Shown in pieces: positions 1 to 12,357 of a DNA stretch of 44,912 nt. The translations under genes were made by a program, and so were the position numbers. Source of the DNA: Limimaricola litoreus (GTDB lineage Bacteria; Pseudomonadota; Alphaproteobacteria; Rhodobacterales; Rhodobacteraceae); the NCBI RefSeq assembly GCF_024159025.1, contig NZ_JAMYXC010000301.1, positions 1-44,912 on the forward strand. The letters run 5' to 3'. The notes below the pieces were generated by a model. The model searched no databases. It saw nothing but the letters and a program-made list of their open reading frames with translations, and had not been told where the DNA came from. How positions within the stretch are numbered: position 1 is the stretch's first letter; each line of letters starts with the position of its first letter.

Positions 1-779
1 GCCGCGCCGCGCTTCTGGCGACGGCGCGCGCCGCGCTGGCCGAGGGCGAAAGCGCCTCGGCGGCACAGCAGCGCCGGGTCGCGGCGCTCAATGCGCAGGT
101 CGCGGCTCTGCGCGAGGACGTGGCCGAGCTGCGTGGCCTGCTGGGGCAGGCTGAAACGAGCGAGGCCGTGGCGGAGGCCGAGATCGAGGATCTGGGCCGC
201 CGTCTAAACACCGCGCTGGCCCGCGCCGCCGCCGAGGAGCGCCGCCGCCGCGAGCTCGAGGAAGAGGAGCGCCGCCGGCTGGAGGAGGAGGCCGCAAGGC
301 TTGCCGCCGAGGCCGAGAATCTGGAGCGCTACCGCTCGGATTTCTTCGGCGAGCTGCGCGGCATGCTGGAGGGCGAGGAGGGGGTGCGCATCGCGGGGGA
401 CCGCTTCGTCTTCTCCTCCGAAGTGCTGTTCGGCCAGGGCGAGGCGACGCTGTCGGAGGCGGGCAAGGCCGAGATCGCCAAGGTGGCGGCACTGCTGCGC
501 CGGATCGCGGCGGAGATACCAGATGGCATCGACTGGGTAATCCGCGTCGATGGCCATACTGACGACATCCCGATCCGCGGCGGGCGCTACGCCGACAACT
601 GGGAGCTGAGCCAGGCGCGGGCCTTGTCGGTCGTGCGCTACATGAGCGAGGAGGAGGGCATTCCGCCCCAGCGGCTCGCGGCCAACGGCTTTGGCGAATA
701 CCAGCCGCTCGATCCGTCGGGCACGGCTGAGGCGCGGGCCCGCAACCGGCGGATCGAGCTCAAGCTGACCGAGCGCTAG
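1..779 (+). CDS. OmpA/MotB-like peptidoglycan-binding protein (5' partial)
   Basis: The reading frame is open from base 3 of the window to the TAG at 777-779, so the start lies upstream. The visible part has two regions. First comes a long Glu/Arg/Ala-rich stretch with heptad-like leucines (to about base 350), which looks like a coiled coil. It is followed by a C-terminal OmpA-type domain with the family's conserved run: VDGHTD, then NWELSQARA, GIPPQRLAANGFGE, and RNRRIEL near the end. Family knowledge: this domain binds peptidoglycan, and together with a coiled coil it is typical of MotB-like or cell-envelope stator and scaffold proteins. The N-terminal membrane anchor expected for such proteins is outside the window. 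The gene converges on the M23 peptidase, with only 3 bases between the stops. I cannot tell a true MotB from a non-flagellar paralogue without the missing N-terminus. Confidence 0.85.
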   Translation, partial: RAALLATARAALAEGESASAAQQRRVAALNAQVAALREDVAELRGLLGQAETSEAVAEAEIEDLGRRLNTALARAAAEERRRRELEEEERRRLEEEAARLAAEAENLERYRSDFFGELRGMLEGEEGVRIAGDRFVFSSEVLFGQGEATLSEAGKAEIAKVAALLRRIAAEIPDGIDWVIRVDGHTDDIPIRGGRYADNWELSQARALSVVRYMSEEEGIPPQRLAANGFGEYQPLDPSGTAEARARNRRIELKLTER

Positions 780-782
780 GGC

Positions 783-1772
783 TCATTCTTCGAGCGAAAG
801 CGTGGCCCGCCGCTCAGAGAGGGGCGCGCCGTCGCGCAGGAGCGTCACCTGCCCCTCATAGGTGCCGATGGGCCAGCCCCCTTCGGGCGCGCGTCGCCCG
901 CTGGCGCGAAACAGCTGCGCCTGGGTCTTTTCCAGCGGCATCTCCTGATCGACGACCCGGCCCTGCGGTCCCTCGACCACGAGGTGCATGACATCGCCCG
1001 CCCGGCCGCCAAAGACGAAGCCCCAGAGCACCAGCGGCGCGTCGCTGCGGACCTCCTGTTCGGCGGTGCCGCGCTGCAGGTCGAGATAATCGGGCACGCC
1101 GGACGCGAAGCCCGCATCGAGCAGCCCGCCGGGCAGGTAATCGGGCGGCGTCTCCCACAGCGTCTGCTCGGCGGCACCGCATGCGACGCGGTCCTCGGGG
1201 TCGAAGGGATCGACCACCGCATCATTGCGACGCACAGCGAAGTGCAGATGCGGAAACTGGCTCTGTCCCGACAGGCCGACCTCGCCCAGCCGGTCGCCGG
1301 CGGCGACGCGCTGGCCGACCGCGACCGCGATCGACCCCTGCGCCATGTGGCAATACTGCGTCTCCCAGCCGTTCTCATGGCCGATGGTGACGCCATTGCC
1401 GCAATCGCGCCCGTCCAACTCCGGCGCGCCCTCCCAGCCTTGCAGGATGTCGGGCATCTCGTCGCGCAGGCCGAGCACGACCCCCGCCGCCGCCGCGCGC
1501 ACCTCGACGCCCTCGGCCTGCTGCGCGATGGTCGGCAGGCGGAAATCGGTGCCCTTGTGGCCGTCATAGCTCAGCGGGCCGCAGGCGTAATCGCGCGCCT
1601 CCACCCCCGGGTCGGCATCGACGTAGTTCTGCACGGCGCACTCCTCGCCCAGCACGCAATCGATCGGCAGGACGAGGCGGAAGGGCGTCTCCTGCGCGGC
1701 GGCGGCGGATGGCAGCAGCAGCAAAAGCGCGGCGGCGCGGGGCAGGGCGGTCGGAGAAGGCATGGCGGGCAT
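783..1772 (-). CDS. secreted M23-family metallopeptidase
   Basis: 329 residues. An N-terminal signal peptide (about 1-26, hydrophobic Leu/Ala core ending SAAAAQ) predicts export. The LytM/M23 zinc site is complete: H72 and D76 (HKGTD), H142, and H175/H177 (HLHF). It should therefore be an active peptidase that cuts peptide cross-links in peptidoglycan, acting in the periplasm. Four Cys (39, 45, 64, 124) in the N-terminal half could form disulfides. Residues after about 200 form an extra C-terminal part that I do not recognise. The start at 1772 has GGAG 7 nt upstream; an alternative ATG lies three codons later. It faces the OmpA-like gene and follows clpA after a terminator, so it is probably transcribed on its own. 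Confidence 0.9.
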   Translation of the reverse strand: MPAMPSPTALPRAAALLLLLPSAAAAQETPFRLVLPIDCVLGEECAVQNYVDADPGVEARDYACGPLSYDGHKGTDFRLPTIAQQAEGVEVRAAAAGVVLGLRDEMPDILQGWEGAPELDGRDCGNGVTIGHENGWETQYCHMAQGSIAVAVGQRVAAGDRLGEVGLSGQSQFPHLHFAVRRNDAVVDPFDPEDRVACGAAEQTLWETPPDYLPGGLLDAGFASGVPDYLDLQRGTAEQEVRSDAPLVLWGFVFGGRAGDVMHLVVEGPQGRVVDQEMPLEKTQAQLFRASGRRAPEGGWPIGTYEGQVTLLRDGAPLSERRATLSLEE

Positions 1773-1882
1773 CGTGTAACTCCGGCTGCGGGTCGTGGCC
1801 GCACAGTGGCGCAGCCGGAGTCACCAGGCCAGTCGCCGCTCGGGTGCGGATCGCGCGCAGGCGAAAACGTGCCAAACGAAAA

Positions 1883-1908
1883 GCGCGGCCCCCGGTCGGG
1901 GGCCGCGC
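1883..1908 (-). terminator. rho-independent terminator of clpA
   Basis: A perfect 11-bp GC-rich stem (1883-1893 pairs with 1898-1908) has a 4-nt loop. Read on the minus strand it is followed by TTTTCGTTTGG. It lies 28 bp beyond the clpA stop, between clpA and the M23 gene. Confidence 0.85.
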
Positions 1909-1935
1909 CTGTCACAAGGGATCAGCGGAGTGGCG

Positions 1936-4269
1936 TCATTCCGCCGTGAGCAGCGGCGGCCGGTCGCCCGAGAGCCGCTTGGCACCGGGCTGTTCGAAGC
2001 TGAGCTCGATCTTGTCGTCCTTCACGCCGACCCGGACGAGACCGCCCTTGGTCAGCTGGCCGAACAGAAGCTCCTCGGCGAGCGGCTTCTTGATGTGCTC
2101 CTGGATCACCCGGCCCAGCGGGCGCGCGCCCATCTTCTCATCGTAGCCCTTTTCGGCCAGCCATTCGCCGGCTTCGCGCGTGAGCTCGATATGGACATTA
2201 CGGTCCATCAGCTGCGCCTCGAGCTGCAGCACGAACTTCTCGACCACCGAGATGATCGTCTCGGGCGCCAGCGGCGCAAACGAGATCACCGCGTCGAGAC
2301 GGTTGCGGAATTCGGGCGTGAAGGTCCGCTCGATCGCGGCCGTGTCCTCGCCCTCGCGCCGCGCCCGGCCAAAGCCGATCGCTTCCTTGGCCTGTTCGGC
2401 GGCCCCGGCGTTCGAGGTCATGATCAGGATCACGTTGCGGAAATCCACCGCCCGGCCGTTGTGATCCGTGAGCTTGCCGTGGTCCATCACCTGCAGAAGG
2501 ATGTTGAACACGTCCGGATGCGCCTTCTCGATCTCGTCGAGCAGCAGCACGCAATGCGGATGCTGGTCGACGCCATCGGTCAGAAGCCCGCCCTGGTCGA
2601 AGCCGACATAGCCCGGAGGCGCGCCGATCAGGCGGCTGACCGCGTGCTTCTCCATGTATTCCGACATGTCGAAGCGCAGCATCTCGACACCCAGCGTCTG
2701 GCTGAGCTGCTTGGCCACCTCGGTCTTGCCGACGCCGGTGGGGCCGGCGAAGAGGTAGTTGCCGATCGGCTTTTCCGGCTCGCGCAGGCCGGCGCGGGCC
2801 AGCTTGATCGCCGAAGACAGCGCCGTGATCGCGGCATCCTGGCCGAAGACCACGCGCTTCAGGGTCGGCTCCAGATCCTTGAGCACCTCGGCGTCGTCCT
2901 TGGAGACGTTCTTGGGCGGGATGCGGGCGATCTTGGCGATCACCGCCTCGATCTCCTTGGCGCCTATGGTCTTGCGCCGCTTGCTCTCGGCCACGAGATG
3001 CTGCGCGGCACCCGCCTCGTCGATCACGTCGATCGCCTTGTCGGGCAGCTTGCGGTCGTTGATGTAGCGCGCCGAAAGCTCCACCGCGGTCTTGATCGCG
3101 TCGGCGGTGTACTTGATCTGGTGGTGATCCTCGAAATAGGGCTTGAGCCCCTTGAGGATCTTCACCGCGTCATCGACCGAAGGCTCGTTCACGTCAATCT
3201 TCTGGAACCGGCGGCTCAGCGCGCGGTCCTTTTCGAAGTGCTGGCGGAACTCCTTGTAGGTGGTCGACCCCATGCAGCGCAGCTTGCCGCCCTGCAGCGC
3301 CGGCTTCAGCAGGTTGGAGGCATCCATAGCGCCGCCAGAGGTGGCGCCCGCGCCGATCACGGTGTGGATCTCGTCGATGAAGAGCACCGCGTCGGGGTGG
3401 TTCTCCATCTCGGTCATCACCGCCTTCAGACGCTCCTCGAAATCGCCGCGGTAGCGGGTGCCGGCCAGCAGCGCGCCCATGTCGAGGCTGTAGATCGTGG
3501 CGCCCGAGAGCACCTCGGGCACCGCGCCTTCGACGATCTTCCAGGCGAGGCCCTCGGCGATGGCGGTCTTGCCGACGCCCGGATCGCCCACGAGCAGCGG
3601 GTTGTTCTTGCGGCGGCGGCAGAGCACCTGGATGCAACGCTCGACCTCGTGCTCACGGCCGATCAGCGGATCGACATCGCCCTTGCGCGACTTGGCGTTG
3701 AGATCGACGCAGTATTTCGCGAGCGCGGAGTCCTTTTCCTCGCTCGACCCGCCGGAGCTGGCGGAGGCGGTGTCTTCCTCGTCCTTTTCGGCCGCACCGG
3801 TGATGGGGCGGCTTTCGCCGAAGGCCGGGTCCTTGGCCTGGCCATGGGCGATGAAGTTGACCGCGTCGTAGCGGGTCATGTCCTGCTCTTGCAGGAAATA
3901 GGCGGCGTTGCTCTCGCGCTCGGCGAAGATCGCGACGAGCACGTTGGCGCCGGTGACCTCGGTGCGGCCCGAGGACTGCACATGGATCGCGGCGCGCTGA
4001 ATCACGCGCTGGAAGGCGGCGGTGGGCACGGCTTCGGAGCCGTCCACGTCGGTGACGAGGGTGGAGAGATCATCCTCGATGAAATCCTCGAGCGACTTGC
4101 GCAGCTCTTCGAGATCGACGGCGCAGGCGCGCATCACGCGGGCGGCGTCGGGCTCTTCGATCAGGGCCAGCAGGAGGTGTTCGAGGGTCGCGAGCTCATG
4201 GCGGCGGGCATTGGCCAGAGCCAGCGCCGCGTGGATGGACTGCTCGAGAGTGGTCGAAAAAGACGGCAC
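1936..4269 (-). CDS. clpA: ATP-dependent Clp protease ATP-binding subunit ClpA
   Basis: 777 residues, close to the usual ClpA length. Domains in order: N-domain (about 1-145), an acidic Ser/Gly linker (about 155-182), AAA+ module 1 with Walker A GDPGVGKT at 228-235 and Walker B VLFIDE at 295-300, then AAA+ module 2 with Walker A GPTGVGKT at 509-516 and Walker B VLLLDE at 574-579. IGF at 631-633 is the loop that docks on ClpP. ClpA forms a hexamer that unfolds proteins and feeds them to ClpP in the cytoplasm; the N-domain accepts the adaptor ClpS. No clpS or clpP gene is present in this window. The start is GTG, with GAGGAG 9 nt upstream. A heat-shock-type promoter sits about 70-100 bp upstream and a strong terminator follows, so it looks monocistronic. 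Confidence 0.97.
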   Translation of the reverse strand: MPSFSTTLEQSIHAALALANARRHELATLEHLLLALIEEPDAARVMRACAVDLEELRKSLEDFIEDDLSTLVTDVDGSEAVPTAAFQRVIQRAAIHVQSSGRTEVTGANVLVAIFAERESNAAYFLQEQDMTRYDAVNFIAHGQAKDPAFGESRPITGAAEKDEEDTASASSGGSSEEKDSALAKYCVDLNAKSRKGDVDPLIGREHEVERCIQVLCRRRKNNPLLVGDPGVGKTAIAEGLAWKIVEGAVPEVLSGATIYSLDMGALLAGTRYRGDFEERLKAVMTEMENHPDAVLFIDEIHTVIGAGATSGGAMDASNLLKPALQGGKLRCMGSTTYKEFRQHFEKDRALSRRFQKIDVNEPSVDDAVKILKGLKPYFEDHHQIKYTADAIKTAVELSARYINDRKLPDKAIDVIDEAGAAQHLVAESKRRKTIGAKEIEAVIAKIARIPPKNVSKDDAEVLKDLEPTLKRVVFGQDAAITALSSAIKLARAGLREPEKPIGNYLFAGPTGVGKTEVAKQLSQTLGVEMLRFDMSEYMEKHAVSRLIGAPPGYVGFDQGGLLTDGVDQHPHCVLLLDEIEKAHPDVFNILLQVMDHGKLTDHNGRAVDFRNVILIMTSNAGAAEQAKEAIGFGRARREGEDTAAIERTFTPEFRNRLDAVISFAPLAPETIISVVEKFVLQLEAQLMDRNVHIELTREAGEWLAEKGYDEKMGARPLGRVIQEHIKKPLAEELLFGQLTKGGLVRVGVKDDKIELSFEQPGAKRLSGDRPPLLTAE

Positions 4270-4340
4270 GATGATGTGCTCCTCTGATCGGGGGTCCGGG
4301 CGGTTGGGTGACCCGCCAAGACCGTGGCCTCTATATTCAA

Positions 4341-4368
4341 AGATCGGGTTTATCGGCCGCGCTTCAAG
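4341..4368 (-). promoter_or_regulatory. heat-shock sigma (RpoH)-type promoter for clpA
   Basis: On the minus strand CTTGAAG (4362-4368) is separated by 13 nt from CCCGATCT (4341-4348). This resembles the RpoH consensus (CTTGAA, 13-15 nt, CCCCATNT). It would give a leader of about 64 nt before the clpA start. Heat-shock control is known for clpA in other proteobacteria; its use here is inferred from the motif. Confidence 0.55.
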
Positions 4369-4444
4369 TTAAAACTCGCAAAAACCATGTCCGTAACGGT
4401 GCGACGTCACGCAGCTGTGTGTTTTGCATGCCAAGACCTCACGA

Positions 4445-4466
4445 TCCGTTGCGACGACGCAGCGGA
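4445..4466 (-). terminator. possible terminator hairpin downstream of gloB
   Basis: A 9-bp stem (4445-4453 with 4458-4466, one G-T pair) with loop ACGA lies 6 bp beyond the gloB stop. No clear T-run follows on the minus strand, so it may be only a 3' end stabiliser. Confidence 0.3.
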
Positions 4467-4471
4467 ATGGA

Positions 4472-5233
4472 TCAGAAGCGATCTTTTCTCCCCCGGATCT
4501 CCGCAAAGACCTTGGCAGCCGCCTCGCCTTCGAATCCCAGGGCGCGTTGCAATTCGGGCGCATCGGCGCGCAGGAAGGGGTTGGTCGCCCGCTCCTCGGA
4601 CAGGCGCGAGGGCACGGTGGGCCGGCCTTCGGCGCGGGCTTGGGCGATGGCCGCGGCGCGGGCCTGCAGATCGGCGTTGTCGGGCTCGATGGTGAGCGCG
4701 AAGCGCGCATTGGTCTCGGTGTATTCGTGGCCCGAGCAGATCAGCGTCTGGCCCGGCAGGTCGCGCAGGCGGCGCAGGCTGTCCCACATCTGTTCGGGCG
4801 TTCCCTCGAACAGCCGCCCGCAGCCGAGCGCCATCAGGCTGTCGGCGGTGAAGGCCATGTGGTCCTGTGCGAAGTGGAAGGCGACATGCCCGATCGTGTG
4901 GCCCGGCACGTCGATCACCTCGACCGTCTGGTCGAGGACCTCGAGCGGATCGCCGGGCGAGACGGCGAGGTCGAGCGGCGGCAGGCGGTGCGCGTCGGCG
5001 GCGGCCCCGATCACGCGCGCGCCGTCGCGCAGTTCTCCAAGCCCCGCCACGTGGTCGTCGTGGTGGTGGGTGATCAGGATGTCCGACAGCACCCAGCCAT
5101 GCGCATCGAGCGCGGCGCGGATCGGCGCGGCCTCGGGGGCATCGACCAGAGCGGTGCGCCCCGAAGCGGCATCATGCAGCAGAAAGGCATAGTTGTCCGA
5201 GAGGCACGGAACGGTGAGAAGTTCGAGAGGCAT
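4472..5233 (-). CDS. gloB: hydroxyacylglutathione hydrolase (glyoxalase II)
   Basis: 253 residues, the normal glyoxalase II length. The metallo-beta-lactamase metal motif THHHDDH is at 55-61, with further metal ligands in PGHT (about 113-116) and SGHEYT in the second half. The C-terminal helical HAGH domain contains [14 protein letters not shown], which is typical of GloB. The enzyme hydrolyses S-D-lactoylglutathione to D-lactate and glutathione, the second step of methylglyoxal detoxification. The frame is open far upstream, but the N-terminus [19 protein letters not shown] matches the family start, so ATG at 5233 was chosen. A methyltransferase-like gene diverges from it, with 95 bp between the starts. 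Confidence 0.95.
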   Translation of the reverse strand: MPLELLTVPCLSDNYAFLLHDAASGRTALVDAPEAAPIRAALDAHGWVLSDILITHHHDDHVAGLGELRDGARVIGAAADAHRLPPLDLAVSPGDPLEVLDQTVEVIDVPGHTIGHVAFHFAQDHMAFTADSLMALGCGRLFEGTPEQMWDSLRRLRDLPGQTLICSGHEYTETNARFALTIEPDNADLQARAAAIAQARAEGRPTVPSRLSEERATNPFLRADAPELQRALGFEGEAAAKVFAEIRGRKDRF

Positions 5234-5328
5234 GGCGGCACCCGTGTTTTGGTTGCTATGGTAGCACGCAGCTAGACCGGCGTCCGTCACCGGCTCGTGA
5301 ATTCTGGGTAGAGGACCGCAGGACCGCA

Positions 5329-6090
5329 ATGCATCTCGACGTGCTCGACCTGCGCAATTTCTATTATCGCAGCGCGCTGGGACGCGCGGCGCAGAAGGTG
5401 ATCCGCGACCAGCTCGTCGAATGGTGGCCCGTGCCGCATGTGCAGGGGCAGACGGTGGCGGGCTACGGCTTCGCGGTGCCGCTGCTGCGCCCCTATCTCG
5501 CACAGGCGCGCCGGGTGATCGGGCTGATGCCGGGGCCACAGGGGGTGATGCCCTGGCCCGCGGGCCAACCCAATGTCTCGGTGCTGTGCGAGGAGACGCT
5601 CTGGCCGATCCGCACCGGGCAGGTGGACCGGCTTGTGCTGATGCACGGGCTGGAGACCTCGGAACATGCGGGCGCGCTGCTCGACGAATGCTGGCGCGCG
5701 CTGGGGCCGGGGGGGCGGGCGGTCTTCGTGGTGCCCAACCGCGCGGGGCTGTGGTCGCGTTCGGATGCCACACCCTTCGGCTACGGGCGGCCCTATTCGC
5801 TGGGCCAGCTCGAGGCGCAGCTGCGCGGGCACCGCTTCGTCACCGAACGGGCGATCTCGGCGCTCTACCGTCCGCCAAGCCTGCGGCGCGGCTGGCGCCG
5901 CTCGGCGGCGCTTCTGGAAAAGGCGGGGCGGCACATGCCGGTGCTCAACACCGGCGGCGTGCTGATGGTCGAGGCCTCCAAGCAGGTGACGGCGCCGACC
6001 CGCCCGGGGCTGACCTCGGCCGTGAAACGCCCTTTGCGGGTGCTCGAGGGGATCGGCGCGCCGGTGCCCGAACCCTCGCGCCGCGGCTGA
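5329..6090 (+). CDS. class I SAM-dependent methyltransferase-like protein
   Basis: 253 residues. The middle part has the order typical of the Methyltransf_11 type: a [11 protein letters not shown] strand, then [23 protein letters not shown] (the 'leader strand after SAM' region), then a C-terminal GRPYS segment. The glycine-rich motif I that normally binds SAM is degenerate here ([11 protein letters not shown]), so activity should not be assumed. The substrate is unknown. It is divergent from gloB and followed by the 260-bp region upstream of atpH. The ATG at 5329 is the first start in frame with the conserved [12 protein letters not shown] beginning. Confidence 0.75.
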   Translation: MHLDVLDLRNFYYRSALGRAAQKVIRDQLVEWWPVPHVQGQTVAGYGFAVPLLRPYLAQARRVIGLMPGPQGVMPWPAGQPNVSVLCEETLWPIRTGQVDRLVLMHGLETSEHAGALLDECWRALGPGGRAVFVVPNRAGLWSRSDATPFGYGRPYSLGQLEAQLRGHRFVTERAISALYRPPSLRRGWRRSAALLEKAGRHMPVLNTGGVLMVEASKQVTAPTRPGLTSAVKRPLRVLEGIGAPVPEPSRRG

Positions 6091-6216
6091 GCCCGATTCC
6101 GCAAGGCGCGGGCAGCATCTGCCGGGCGCGGGCCGCGAGGGCAGGGGCGAAATGTCACACCCCGCCGGGGCAGGCGGGCATGGGCCGCACGCTGCGTGAG
6201 AGAGGCTTCAAGGCGG

Positions 6217-6244
6217 TTGCGACACCCGGGTAGCTCTGCTACAT
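6217..6244 (+). promoter_or_regulatory. candidate atp operon promoter
   Basis: TTGCGA (6217-6222), 16 nt, CTACAT (6239-6244) is the best sigma-70-like pair in the 263-bp gap (6091-6353) before atpH. It would give a leader of about 100 nt. I saw nothing else in this gap. Confidence 0.4.
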
Positions 6245-6353
6245 CGCCCCTGATTTTGACGGCCTTCGCCCGCGCGAGGGCCTTGCAAGCTGCCCGACCG
6301 TCGCCAGTTTTCCGGCGCGGAATGTCCGGGCCCAAGACTGCGGAAGGGTGGAC

Positions 6354-6913
6354 GTGTCCGAACCAGCATCGATCTCAACCGGCATCGCACAGCGCTATGC
6401 CACGGCCGTGTTCGACCTGGCGCGGGAGGGCGACGATCTCGCCGCCCTGACGTCGGATGTCGACGCGCTGCGCGCGGCGCTGGCCGAAAGCGCGGAGTTC
6501 CGCGACCTGATCTCCTCGCCGGTCTACAGCCGCGACGACCAGGGCCGTGCGATCTCGGCCATCGCCAAGAAGATGGGCCTGGCGCAGACCACCACCAACG
6601 TGCTCGGCCTCATGGCCTCCAAGCGCCGTCTCTTCGCGCTGCCGCAGATGCTGCGCGCGCTCGACGAGAAGCTGGCCGAGGCGCGCGGCGAGGTGACCGC
6701 CGACGTCACGACCGCCAAGGCGCTCTCCGACAAACAGAAATCGGCGCTGGCCGCCGCGCTCAAGGAGAGCGCCGGCCGCGAGGTGAAGATCAATCAGACC
6801 GTGGATGAAAGCCTCATCGGCGGTCTCGTCGTCAAGCTGGGCTCGAAGATGATCGACACCTCGATCCGCTCGAAGCTCCAGGCACTCCAGAACACCATGA
6901 AAGAGGTCGGATA

Positions 6914-6914
<1 letters not shown>
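6354..6914 (+). CDS. atpH: ATP synthase F1 subunit delta
   Basis: 186 residues from GTG at 6354. The N-terminal helical domain contains [10 protein letters not shown] and the C-terminal part has [29 protein letters not shown], the conserved signature of the delta/OSCP family. Delta links the top of the F1 alpha3-beta3 hexamer to the peripheral b stalk on the cytoplasmic face of the membrane. Another GTG lies two codons upstream at 6348, but GGAAGG at 6342-6347 is better spaced for 6354, and the protein then begins (M)SEPASIS as I expect for relatives. First gene of atpHAGDC; its TAA overlaps the atpA ATG by one base. Confidence 0.93.
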
Positions 6915-8452
<1,538 letters not shown>

Positions 8453-8482
8453 AACCAGCCACGGAACTAGGGAGGCTGGCCG

Positions 8483-10802
<2,320 letters not shown>

Positions 10803-10814
10803 TAGGAGGGCTTC

Positions 10815-11252
10815 ATGGCCGACACGCTGCAATTCGACCTGGTCAGCCCGGAACGGAAGCTCGCTTCCGTGACGGCGACCGAGGTGCGCGTTCCGGGCAC
10901 CGATGGTGACCTGACGGCGATGGCGGGCCACACGCCCACCATCACCACCCTGCGTCCCGGCCTGCTGCAGGTCGTGCATCAGGGCGGCACCGACGACTAC
11001 GTGATCTCCGGCGGCTTCGCCGAGATCGGCCCCGACAGCGTCTCCGTGCTGGCCGAGCGCGCGCATCCGCGCGGCGAGGTCACGCAGGAGGTCTACGAGG
11101 ACATGATCGAGGAGTTCGCTTCGGCGCATCGTGACGCGCAGGCGAAGTTCGAGAACGAGCCGGGACCGGTGGACGATACGGCGAAGCTTCTCGCCGACAT
11201 GGTCGCGGTGGGCACGCATATCGGGCTCGACCCGAAGCAGCCCAATTTTTGA
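10815..11252 (+). CDS. atpC: ATP synthase F1 subunit epsilon
   Basis: 145 residues. The N-terminal beta-sandwich has the family run [10 protein letters not shown], then [14 protein letters not shown], and [18 protein letters not shown]. The C-terminal part is short and only partly like the two-helix regulatory arm of E. coli epsilon. Epsilon caps the central stalk and modulates ATP hydrolysis. SD GGAGG lies just upstream at 10804-10810. Last gene of the operon, with a strong terminator 22 bp after the stop. No atpIBEF (Fo) genes lie next to the operon, as is usual in alphaproteobacteria. Confidence 0.95.
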   Translation: MADTLQFDLVSPERKLASVTATEVRVPGTDGDLTAMAGHTPTITTLRPGLLQVVHQGGTDDYVISGGFAEIGPDSVSVLAERAHPRGEVTQEVYEDMIEEFASAHRDAQAKFENEPGPVDDTAKLLADMVAVGTHIGLDPKQPNF

Positions 11253-11273
11253 CCGATTGGACTTAGGCAAACG

Positions 11274-11299
11274 AAAGGCCCCGCGCAAGCGGGGCCTTT
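11274..11299 (+). terminator. rho-independent terminator of the atp operon
   Basis: An 11-bp stem (11274-11284 with 11289-11299) has a GCAA tetraloop followed by TTTTCGCGTT. The A-rich CAAACGAAA on its left side could also serve the other strand. The next gene starts only 26 bp beyond the stem. Confidence 0.9.
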
Positions 11300-11324
11300 T
11301 CGCGTTCCGGGGGAGGGGAAGGCG

Positions 11325-11675
11325 ATGGTGCAATATCTGCAAGGCCGCTTCGGCATCGATCAGGGCGAGGTGATGCCGTTTTCGGATTTCGAGAATGACG
11401 GGCCGATGTGGGCCGGGACGGGCACCCGCGAGGTGCGCAGCCCGATCGCCTTTTCGGTGCCCTTTTCCATGCCGCCGCTGGTGCATCTCGGGGTGACCAT
11501 GTGGGACATTTCCGAGACCGCGGCAATGCGACTCGACCTGGCATCGGAGGAGATCGGCGCGACGGGGTTCACGCTGCGGGTGCGCACCTGGAGCGACAGC
11601 CGGATCGCGCGGCTGCGCGTGGCCTGGATCGCCTTTGGCGCCTGCCGGGACGACGAGCTGTGGGAGGTGGACTGA
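11325..11675 (+). CDS. H-type lectin domain protein
   Basis: 116 residues. From about residue 36 the spacing matches the H-type lectin fold (Helix pomatia agglutinin family, PF09458): FSVPFSMPPLVHLGVTMWD, then R...GATGFTLRVRTWSDSRIARLRVAWIAFG, with the conserved F-PP-V, D, GF and W-D residues. Proteins of this fold bind GalNAc-like sugars as trimers or hexamers in invertebrates; the bacterial ligand is unknown. No signal peptide is visible. The start at 11325 is preceded by GGGGAAGG. It lies directly behind the atp terminator, so it is expressed by read-through or from a promoter overlapping that short gap. I am fairly sure of the fold and not of the role. Confidence 0.75.
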   Translation: MVQYLQGRFGIDQGEVMPFSDFENDGPMWAGTGTREVRSPIAFSVPFSMPPLVHLGVTMWDISETAAMRLDLASEEIGATGFTLRVRTWSDSRIARLRVAWIAFGACRDDELWEVD

Positions 11676-11741
11676 CCGCGGCCCGCGCAAGGCGGCGATG
11701 GTTCGGCGCGCCGGGGTCAGGCCCGGCGGGGGACGCCTCGT

Positions 11742-11942
11742 TCAGGCGAGGCGATGGTTCATGCCGGCGCGGCGCAGGGTGCGCAGCATCGGTACGATCA
11801 GCACGAAGATCAGCGCAGAGACCGGCCCGGACGCGATCCAGAGCGCCAGCCCGGTGAGCAGCGGCAAGGCGCCGGTGGCGACCGAGATCACCGCGGCGGT
11901 GAAACCGACGAGACTTCCGAGAAGGATGAAGATCGTACCCAT
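11742..11942 (-). CDS. small two-helix membrane protein, function unknown
   Basis: 66 residues from ATG at 11942, with GCAGGAG 6 nt upstream. Two hydrophobic segments are predicted at about 2-22 (TIFILLGSLVGFTAAVISVA) and 28-51, followed by a basic tail (LRTLRRAGMNHRLA). No family is recognised. The frame stays open upstream to 11993, but that part is charged, lacks an SD and would bury the first helix. It converges on the lectin gene (66 bp between stops). Confidence 0.6.
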   Translation of the reverse strand: MGTIFILLGSLVGFTAAVISVATGALPLLTGLALWIASGPVSALIFVLIVPMLRTLRRAGMNHRLA

Positions 11943-12093
11943 GTGTTCTCTCCTGCGATGTCTTTCGACTCTCGTGCCCGAATCCGGCAGCAATATGGCC
12001 TGATCGGGGTTCGCAGAAGATGATACCGTGGCAAGGGTTGCCTGGTGGTGAATTCACCGGCATGCGGCGAGGCAAGCCACCCGCGTGACCAAA

Positions 12094-12123
12094 ACGCCCC
12101 GGACGCTGTCGCGGCCGGGGCGT
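12094..12123 (-). terminator. rho-independent terminator of the cold-shock gene
   Basis: A 9-bp stem (12094-12102 with 12115-12123) ends, on the minus strand, in CCGGGGCGTTTTGGTC. It lies 28 bp past the cold-shock gene stop. Confidence 0.7.
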
Positions 12124-12150
12124 TGGTCGGTGTCGCAGATCGAAGGACGA

Positions 12151-12357
12151 TCAGGCGAGCTGCAGGTTCACAGCCGACTCACGGCCGTCACGGCCGGATT
12201 CGATGTCGAAGCTGACTTTCTGGTCGTCACGCAGGCCGGTGAGGCCCGAACGCTCGACGGCCGAGATGTGGACGAAGACGTCCTTGCTGCCGCCATCGGG
12301 AGCAATGAAGCCGAAGCCTTTGGTGGTGTTGAACCATTTCACGGTGCCAGTGGCCAT
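12151..12357 (-). CDS. cold-shock domain protein (CspA family)
   Basis: 68 residues, a single cold-shock domain. RNP1 KGFGFI is at 13-18 and RNP2 VFVHIS at 27-32, with W8 and F9 as further nucleic-acid-stacking residues. Family role: binds single-stranded RNA and DNA and melts mRNA structure. The start at 12357 has AGGAGA 9 nt upstream. The frame runs open to 12510, but the family N-terminus [10 protein letters not shown] fixes this ATG. A spaced pair TTGCCT/CATACG about 120-150 bp upstream could be its promoter; that would give the long 5' leader often seen in cold-shock mRNAs. Paralogues are common, so no specific symbol is given. Confidence 0.93.
   Translation of the reverse strand: MATGTVKWFNTTKGFGFIAPDGGSKDVFVHISAVERSGLTGLRDDQKVSFDIESGRDGRESAVNLQLA

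Noticed and set aside
1795-4287. 830-codon open frame on the plus strand opposite clpA
   Set aside because: It mirrors clpA codons; high third-position GC keeps an opposite frame free of stops. The translation is low-complexity His/Arg/Asp/Leu text with no motif.
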